Of a stretch of DNA of 10,565 nucleotides, positions 5,904 to 10,565 are shown in pieces. Position 1 is the first letter of the stretch. Each line of letters opens with the position of its first letter. The DNA is taken from positions 1 to 10,565 of the forward strand of contig CALXDE010000252.1 in NCBI GenBank assembly GCA_944386965.1. Direction: 5' to 3'. The notes below the pieces were generated by a model, which was not told the origin of the DNA, did not search any database, and saw only the letters and a program-made list of their open reading frames with translations. A program made the position numbers and the translations under genes. Origin of the DNA: an uncultured Oscillospiraceae bacterium (GTDB taxonomy: Bacteria > Bacillota_A > Clostridia > Oscillospirales > Oscillospiraceae).

Positions 5904-7193
5904 CTAACACCGGGTCCGGTCCGCGACCTTGAGCAGGATGAACCCGCCCAGGAAAAACAGGGCCATCAGACCCACGGCGATATTGATGGTGCCGCCGGCG
6001 AATTTCACCCACGCAATCACAGCGGAACCCAGGAAGGAGGCGCCTTTGGAAAAGATGTCGTAGAGGCCGAAATACTCGCCGGAGTTCTCCGGCGGGATGA
6101 TCTTGGAGAAGTAGCTCCGGGACAGGGACTGGATGGAGCCCTGGAACATTCCCACCCCGAAGGCCATGATGCCGAACTGGATCAGCGATTGCAGAGTCAG
6201 GGCGTAGAGGCAGACACAGAAGTAGCCCGCGATGCACACCAGCAGCAGCGTCACCGTGGGATATCGCCGGGACAGCCGGGCAAACACCAGAGAGAACACC
6301 CACGCCACCACCTGTGTGAGCAGCAGGACCACCACCTGCCCCACCGTGTCCAGGCCCAGGTCCGTACCGATGTTGATGCAGTTGTCGATGATGGTGCCCA
6401 CGCCGTCGATATACAGGAAGAAAGCCAGCAGGAAAAAGAGCACCTTCCGGTCCTGGAGGGCAATGCGCTTCAGGGTGCCGCCGATCTTGCGGAAGGTCGA
6501 CCGGATGGCCCGGGCCTGGGGCTGGGTGTAATACTTCTGCCGGTAGCGCCGGAGCAGGGGGAGGGTGACCAGCAGCCACCACACCGCCGTGATCAGAAAC
6601 CCCGCCGCCCGGGACGCCCCGTCAGGGATGAGCGCCAGCATATCCGGGCCCAGCACATAGAACACCAAGGCAAAGAGGAAGGGCAGACAGGAGCCGATAT
6701 AGCCCCAGGCGTATCCGTAGGAGGACACCTCGTCCATCCGCTCCTGGGTCGTGATGTCATTGAGCATGGAGTCATAGAAGGTCAGGGAACAGGAGTAGGC
6801 CACTTTCACCAGGATGAACAGGGCCAGAAACAGCAGCCACCCGGGGGCAAAGCCGCCCAGCGCGCATCCGCCCACGCCCAGCAGCACGCTGGTGCGGAAA
6901 AAGAGCAGTTTCCGGTCCCGGTGGTCCGCCAGCGCGCCGCACACCGGCCCCAGAAGGGCCACGATCACCGTCACCAGCGCCACACCCAGGGCCCACGTGG
7001 CTGTGGCGTCATCGGAGCTGAGTTTCCCCGGGCCCTCCCCGATGGCCAGGGATTTGAACCAGATCGGGATCAGGGAGCAGGAGAGCATGGTGAAGGCGGA
7101 GTTGCCCACATCGTAGAGCACCCAGGCAAACTCCTCCTCTGTCAGCCCCCGGAAGAGCTTCCGGTTCTTCAAGGTCAAAAACAGTCCTCTCAT
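5904..7193 (-). CDS. MFS transporter of the UMF1 (Atg22-like) family
   Basis: This 429-residue integral membrane protein has about 12 hydrophobic segments in two halves with a central charged loop (about 214-250). UMF1/Atg22-like signatures are plain: WVLYDVGNSAF (25-35), the MFS loop motif GALADHRDRK (87-96), FYDSMLNDI (139-147), SSYGYAWGYIGS (157-168), FFLYIDGVGTI (258-268) and the highly conserved stretch around FQGSIQSLSRSYFSKIIPPE (350-369) with FGLYDIF (375-381). Fungal Atg22 is linked to amino-acid efflux from the vacuole; bacterial substrates are unknown. The ATG at 7193 overlaps the stop of the upstream gene (TGATG), with AAGGAG 8 nt away. A GTG one codon upstream is also possible. 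The overlap points to translational coupling with the phospholipase-C-like gene. Confidence 0.93.
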   Translation of the reverse strand: MRGLFLTLKNRKLFRGLTEEEFAWVLYDVGNSAFTMLSCSLIPIWFKSLAIGEGPGKLSSDDATATWALGVALVTVIVALLGPVCGALADHRDRKLLFFRTSVLLGVGGCALGGFAPGWLLFLALFILVKVAYSCSLTFYDSMLNDITTQERMDEVSSYGYAWGYIGSCLPFLFALVFYVLGPDMLALIPDGASRAAGFLITAVWWLLVTLPLLRRYRQKYYTQPQARAIRSTFRKIGGTLKRIALQDRKVLFFLLAFFLYIDGVGTIIDNCINIGTDLGLDTVGQVVVLLLTQVVAWVFSLVFARLSRRYPTVTLLLVCIAGYFCVCLYALTLQSLIQFGIMAFGVGMFQGSIQSLSRSYFSKIIPPENSGEYFGLYDIFSKGASFLGSAVIAWVKFAGGTINIAVGLMALFFLGGFILLKVADRTRC

Positions 7194-8011
7194 CACTTGC
7201 GCTCCTTTTCTGGCAAATTTCCGTCAAAGGTATGGTCAAACAGCTCCGGCAGGTCCTCCGCTCCGGCCAGATAGCGGTCAAAGGCCCGGAGAAGTTCCGG
7301 CATCCTGTCCAGAGCCAGGCCGTAGCGCTCCAGGAGTCCGGCATTGCTGTCCGCACAGACCGGGTCCCCCTGGGGGTCCACAATGTGACCGCTCAGCTGC
7401 TGATATTTTCCGGCCGCACGCAGGGCGGCATAGAGCAGCTTCCGCTTCCCATCCGTCCGGGCCAGGAGCACCTGGTTATAAAAGATCATGGACCGCAGAG
7501 CCCGCTCCGCCTGCCGGGCCGTGACGCCGGGGTAGAAGGGCGCGACGATTTCGGCGTTGGCTCTGGCGGGCCGGATGTGGTCTGTCAGGACGTGCGCCAC
7601 CGGGTTCAGGCCGTCGGAGAGCATCAGGCTCCGGTCGAACTCCACCTCGATCCTGGTGTGGGTGACGCCGCTGGCGGCGATTTTCTCATCCACATAAGGG
7701 TGGCAGGCCACGTCCAGGGCAAAGTGGCTCAGCGCCCCGTAGGCATAGGCCAGAGCCGCCTGGGGCTTCCGGCTGCCCCGGACCACCCGGCGGGCATTCT
7801 CAAAAAAGCATCTCCCGGATCTGGCGTGAAGCTCGTGTCCCACCGCGTTCACCCGGTTGGAGGACAATGGGCCGTAGTAAAACAGGATGTCCGGTCCGTG
7901 CAGGCCGATGCAGTACAGTTCCGGCCAAGCCTCCACCACCTCCCGCTGCCGGCCGGCCAGTTTCTGCCGGACCTCCTGCCCCAGGCGGTAGTGGGCGTAT
8001 GTAGACGGCAT
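7193..8011 (-). CDS. Zinc-dependent phospholipase C family protein
   Basis: The 272-residue product starts MPSTYAHYRLG, typical of the clostridial branch of the zinc-dependent phospholipase C/P1-nuclease fold. Candidate zinc ligands, in the order seen in that fold, are H7, H38 and D41 (LHGPD), H59 or H62 (GHELH), H96, D100 and H104 (LSHFALDVACH), and H118/E122 (HTRIE); the HxxxE pair matches the spacing of Bacillus cereus phospholipase C as I recall it. No signal peptide is present, unlike secreted phospholipases, so it probably works in the cytoplasm on an unknown phosphoester or lipid. The frame is open to 8191, but the start at 8011 is fixed by GGGAGGG 5 nt upstream and by the family N-terminus. 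It is followed directly by the coupled UMF1 transporter gene. Confidence 0.88.
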   Translation of the reverse strand: MPSTYAHYRLGQEVRQKLAGRQREVVEAWPELYCIGLHGPDILFYYGPLSSNRVNAVGHELHARSGRCFFENARRVVRGSRKPQAALAYAYGALSHFALDVACHPYVDEKIAASGVTHTRIEVEFDRSLMLSDGLNPVAHVLTDHIRPARANAEIVAPFYPGVTARQAERALRSMIFYNQVLLARTDGKRKLLYAALRAAGKYQQLSGHIVDPQGDPVCADSNAGLLERYGLALDRMPELLRAFDRYLAGAEDLPELFDHTFDGNLPEKERK

Positions 8012-8054
8012 AAATTCCCTCCCCCGCGGTGATCCCCCCGATCTTTCCACTCTG

Positions 8055-8082
8055 AAAATATAGGATACCACAAACGTGTAAA
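8055..8082 (-). promoter_or_regulatory. Probable promoter of the phospholipase-C-like/UMF1 operon
   Basis: On the minus strand: TTTACA (8077-8082), a 16-bp spacer and TATTTT (8055-8060) in a locally AT-rich stretch of otherwise GC-rich DNA. It lies about 45 bp upstream of the ATG at 8011. Other -10 registers (TATATT) are possible nearby. Confidence 0.5.
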
Positions 8083-8196
8083 ATATAAAACCGGTGTTTT
8101 GTAAGAAACCGGCAAAAGTTTCAAGTCCGGCATTGCTTCCCGCTGTGCCAAAACGCAAGGCGCCGGGCTGCCGCGCCGGTCCGGCGGACAAAGGAC

Positions 8197-8223
8197 ACAG
8201 CCACCAGCAAAGCTGGTGGCTGT
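8197..8223. other. Perfect 12-bp hairpin in the intergenic region
   Basis: ACAGCCACCAGC (8197-8208) pairs with 8212-8223 around the loop AAA. No U run follows on the plus strand and only a short TTTG on the minus strand. It may be a second terminator behind the radical SAM gene or a leader structure. Confidence 0.5.
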
Positions 8224-8302
8224 CACAAATACAGGCTGCCCATCTTTGTAAAGCGGGGAACGATCATCAACCGGCCGCATAACCCTCCAGTTACTGGAAA
8301 AG

Positions 8303-8343
8303 AGAGATAGCCGGTCGTGCTGATTCCACTTCCGGCTATCTTT
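8303..8343 (-). terminator. Terminator downstream of the radical SAM gene
   Basis: AGATAGCCGG (8305-8314) pairs with 8332-8341 across a 17-nt loop, extendable by two pairs. On the minus strand the stem is followed by CTCTTTTCC, a U-rich tail. It lies about 110 bp beyond the radical SAM stop at 8450. Confidence 0.6.
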
Positions 8344-8449
8344 GTCACGATGCAAGCGCATGGGGAGCGCGTGCTGTCGCGGCTTTCTCATGGCAAACTT
8401 CCGCAATCCTGGAGTGAGGGGCTGGATTTCGCTCCCGGCGGGGTGCTTT

Positions 8450-9793
8450 TCACCGGTTCTCCCGCCACAGGCGTTCCGCCGTCGGGGCCCAGCGCTGGGC
8501 GTACTCCCGGCATTTCCCGCACAGATGCCTGGCGTTTTCAGGGGACTCCAGAGCGGTGGACCGGGCGCCGGACCTGCGCACCATCATGCCCAGCATCTCC
8601 GGATTCTCCAGCATGGGGCAAGGCCGCAGGTGGTTGCTGTTGAAGGGCTGGTGGTCGTGATAGGCCATGAACAGAGGGGACTGGAGCGCCTCCAGCAGGC
8701 TCTTCTCCCGGATGTTGGAGTCGGCGTAGTGGATGAAGGCGCAGGGCTCCACGTCACCGTTGGCGTTGATGTGCAGGTAATTCCGTCCCCCGGCAACGCA
8801 GCCTCCCACATACGCCCCGTCGTTCTGAAAGTCGATGGGAAAGATGGGCTTTTCCGCCCGCCAGCGGCGGACGGCCCGGTACATCCGCTCCCTCTGGGCG
8901 GGACTGGGCAGCAGGTCCGGCACCGCCTCGCTGCCCACAGGCATATAGTGGAAAAACCAGGCGAATTTGGCCCCGCAGTTCACCAGGTGGTCGATAAACG
9001 CCTCGGAACAGATGGTTTCCGCGTTCTGGGAGGTGTAACAGCAGGATGCCCCGAAGGGCAGGCGGTACTCCCGCAAAACAGCCATGGCCCGCAGGACCGC
9101 CTGATAGGTACCCGCTCCCCGGCGCCGGTCGGTGGCCTCCTCAAACCCCTCCACGCTGATGGCGGGAATGAGGTTCTTCACCCGCAGCAGCTCCCTGGCG
9201 AAGTCCTCGTCGATGAGGGTGGCGTTGGTAAAGGCCAGGAACTGGCAGTCGCTGTGCTCCTCACACAGGCGCAGGATGTCCCTCTTCCGTATCAGCGGCT
9301 CACCGCCGGAAAAGAGGTACATATAGGTGCCCAGCTCCTTGCCCTGTTGGACAATGCCGCTGAGCTCCTCATAGCTCAGGTTCAGCCGGCCGCCATACTC
9401 CGCCGCCCAGCAGCCGGCGCAGCGGAGGTTGCAGGCGCCGGTGGGGTCCATGAGGATGGCCCAGGGGATGTTGCACCCCAGCTTCTCCCGGTACGCCTCC
9501 TGCCGGGGCCAGCCGATGAGGCTGGCGTTGAGGAAGAAGTTCTCAAAGACGGCTTTCAGCACCTCGCTGTCCACATCCCGAAGTATGCTCAGCATCAGCT
9601 GATGCATCCCGCTCTCCGGGGCATTCAGCACCCTCCGGAAGGCCGAGCGCTGGACAGGGAAGCTGGCGGGACCGTCCCCGGCCAGCTTGTCCACCCAGTC
9701 CATCAGCCGCGTCAGATTGTCCTCCGGGTTCTTCTCGATATAGCCCAGCGCCGTGCGCAGGGCCCCTTTCCTCACCTTCATGGCGGCATCCAT
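8450..9793 (-). CDS. Radical SAM/SPASM domain protein
   Basis: This 447-residue protein carries the radical SAM signature CNLRCAGC (C121, C125, C128), which binds the 4Fe-4S cluster that cleaves S-adenosylmethionine, and the SAM-contact motif SGGEP (162-166). The C-terminal part has further cysteines in a SPASM-like pattern (C332, C351, C392, C425, C428) that should hold one or two auxiliary clusters. About 105 residues precede the core and form an extra N-terminal domain. SPASM proteins often modify peptides or carry out difficult redox steps; the substrate here is unknown, and no precursor peptide gene is seen beside it. The start at 9793 has GGGAGGG 7 nt upstream (an in-frame ATG four codons later is less likely). 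It begins 18 bp after the oleate hydratase gene, so the two are cotranscribed. Confidence 0.92.
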   Translation of the reverse strand: MDAAMKVRKGALRTALGYIEKNPEDNLTRLMDWVDKLAGDGPASFPVQRSAFRRVLNAPESGMHQLMLSILRDVDSEVLKAVFENFFLNASLIGWPRQEAYREKLGCNIPWAILMDPTGACNLRCAGCWAAEYGGRLNLSYEELSGIVQQGKELGTYMYLFSGGEPLIRKRDILRLCEEHSDCQFLAFTNATLIDEDFARELLRVKNLIPAISVEGFEEATDRRRGAGTYQAVLRAMAVLREYRLPFGASCCYTSQNAETICSEAFIDHLVNCGAKFAWFFHYMPVGSEAVPDLLPSPAQRERMYRAVRRWRAEKPIFPIDFQNDGAYVGGCVAGGRNYLHINANGDVEPCAFIHYADSNIREKSLLEALQSPLFMAYHDHQPFNSNHLRPCPMLENPEMLGMMVRRSGARSTALESPENARHLCGKCREYAQRWAPTAERLWRENR

Positions 9794-9800
9794 GCCTGTT

Positions 9801-9807
9801 CCCTCCC
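9801..9807 (-). promoter_or_regulatory. Ribosome binding site of the radical SAM gene
   Basis: GGGAGGG lies in the 18-bp gap between the oleate hydratase stop and the radical SAM ATG, 7 nt before the latter. This supports independent initiation on a shared transcript. Confidence 0.7.
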
Positions 9808-9811
9808 TTTC

Positions 9812-10565
9812 TCAGATCACCTGATACTCCTTGAGCAGCTTCTCGATGTCGGTGCCTGAGATCTTTTTCAGCGCCTCCTTCATGGCCAGCTTCTCCTTCA
9901 GCCCCAGGTCCAGGTCCATGAGCTTCCTGCCGTCCCGGAGCTTCACCGAGGCGCCCAGCAGGTCCCGCACATCGTACGCGCTGCCCCACACCTCCGGCAC
10001 GCCCCGGTCAATGTCCAGCAGGGTGTACACCGCCTCCATGCCGGTGCGCATGGAGTACTCGGTGGTGAAGATGGTATCCCGGGGCGTCTCGGCAAACTGG
10101 CCGATGAAGGCGAAGTTTACAGCCCCCTCCGGCACCACGTCGGGCCGGTCGCCCTTGGCGCGGGGCATGAAGAAGGCGGTGATGTAGGGCATCATGCAGG
10201 GGACGGTGTTGGCGCTGTGGGCGGCCAGGTCCTCGATCTGGTCCTCCGGCACCCCCAGGTGGTAGAGCCACTCCATACAGATCTCCTTGCCGGTGCACTC
10301 CCGCATGGGCTTCTTCACGAAATTGCCCGGCTTATCGCTGAACAGGCCATAGATCCAGCCCACCAGCTGTCCCTCAGGCTGGCTGCGGAACTGGGGCTGG
10401 CGGTTGAAGGTCCAGCTCATGAGCCAGTTGGAGTCCTTCACCGTGACGATGCCCCCGGTGACCACCTTCCCGCTGAAGGGGTCCCGCCGGCAGATCTTCC
10501 GCACATAGGGCGGGATCTTGCCGTCCAGGGTGGTGACGGTGGCGCTCATCCAGTTGGTCTTCTCC
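9812..10565 (-). CDS. Oleate hydratase (myosin-cross-reactive antigen family), C-terminal part, cut by window edge
   Basis: About 251 residues are visible; the frame is open through the window end, so the ATG at 10549 is internal (the frame reads [14 protein letters not shown] across it). Oleate hydratases have roughly 560-650 residues, so more than half, including the N-terminal FAD site and the main catalytic residues, lies outside. Family-typical stretches are [83 protein letters not shown] and [17 protein letters not shown]. The family adds water to the cis-9 double bond of unsaturated fatty acids, making 10-hydroxy fatty acids; in gut bacteria this is thought to detoxify free fatty acids. 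The C-terminal lipid- or membrane-interacting part is the portion seen here. The radical SAM gene follows 18 bp downstream. Confidence 0.93.
   Translation of the reverse strand, partial: EKTNWMSATVTTLDGKIPPYVRKICRRDPFSGKVVTGGIVTVKDSNWLMSWTFNRQPQFRSQPEGQLVGWIYGLFSDKPGNFVKKPMRECTGKEICMEWLYHLGVPEDQIEDLAAHSANTVPCMMPYITAFFMPRAKGDRPDVVPEGAVNFAFIGQFAETPRDTIFTTEYSMRTGMEAVYTLLDIDRGVPEVWGSAYDVRDLLGASVKLRDGRKLMDLDLGLKEKLAMKEALKKISGTDIEKLLKEYQVI

Larger units (their letters stand above)
8012..8449. other. 438-bp intergenic region upstream of the phospholipase-C-like gene
   Basis: It holds a minus-strand promoter for the phospholipase-C-like operon (8055-8082), a perfect 12-bp hairpin (8197-8223), the terminator of the radical SAM gene (8303-8343) and a small TCCAG-TTA-CTGGA hairpin (8286-8298). 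Stretch 8344-8449 shows nothing I can support, and no gene is seen. Confidence 0.6.

Noticed and set aside
5721..7274. Plus-strand 517-residue open frame opposite the UMF1 transporter gene
   Set aside because: The translation is full of His, Gln, Arg and Gly with no family signature, and it is antisense to a clear MFS gene. It is a by-product of GC-rich codon use.
8012..8191. 60-residue N-terminal extension of the phospholipase-C-like protein
   Set aside because: It covers the promoter and leader; the conserved MPSTYAHY start with GGGAGGG 5 nt upstream is at 8011.
8342..9859. Plus-strand 505-residue open frame opposite the radical SAM gene
   Set aside because: The minus strand encodes unmistakable radical SAM and SPASM motifs; the plus frame shows none and spans the terminator and an intergenic gap.

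Overview
The window looks like a chromosomal segment of a GC-rich anaerobic Firmicute, probably a gut clostridium of the Oscillospiraceae/Ruminococcaceae type. This is inferred from strong GGAGG-type ribosome binding sites, sigma-A-like promoters, GC-rich codon use, and the gene set (UMF1/Atg22-like MFS carrier, cytoplasmic zinc-dependent phospholipase-C-like protein, oleate hydratase, SPASM radical SAM protein). The species cannot be fixed from the sequence alone.

Left part (1-3650): a sugar-acid catabolism module. Two different enolase-superfamily enzymes lie head to tail on the minus strand (MR-type at 1455-2531, then a mannonate-dehydratase-like one at 264-1439), 15 bp apart. A divergent LysR-type regulator (2643-3593, plus strand) faces them. 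The 111-bp intergenic region holds two back-to-back sigma-70-like promoters whose -35 boxes are only 4 bp apart, so one bound regulator could act on both transcripts. A strong bidirectional terminator (3603-3650) closes the regulator gene.

Middle part (3651-5903): a small three-helix membrane protein (3664-4044), perhaps the remnant of an SLC13-type carrier; a 636-bp intergenic region with a visibly AT-rich, degraded-looking block and a cluster of small hairpins; then an unusual lipoprotein of the nitroreductase fold (4681-5562). The lipoprotein carries a lipobox, a long acidic Pro/Gly-rich insertion and a C-terminal DGVTGAT motif that matches the ApbE flavin-transferase target consensus. It is the best candidate for something unusual here.

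Right part (5904-10565), all on the minus strand: first in transcription order comes the C-terminal part of an oleate hydratase (cut by the window edge), then, 18 bp later, a radical SAM/SPASM protein of unknown substrate, closed by a hairpin terminator. After a 438-bp gap with its own promoter come a zinc-dependent phospholipase-C-like protein and a UMF1-family MFS transporter, translationally coupled by a TGATG overlap. Three of these four genes belong to families that act on lipids or membranes, so a lipid or fatty-acid theme is plausible but is inference.

I saw no tRNA, rRNA, CRISPR array, insertion sequence with recognisable ends, or origin.
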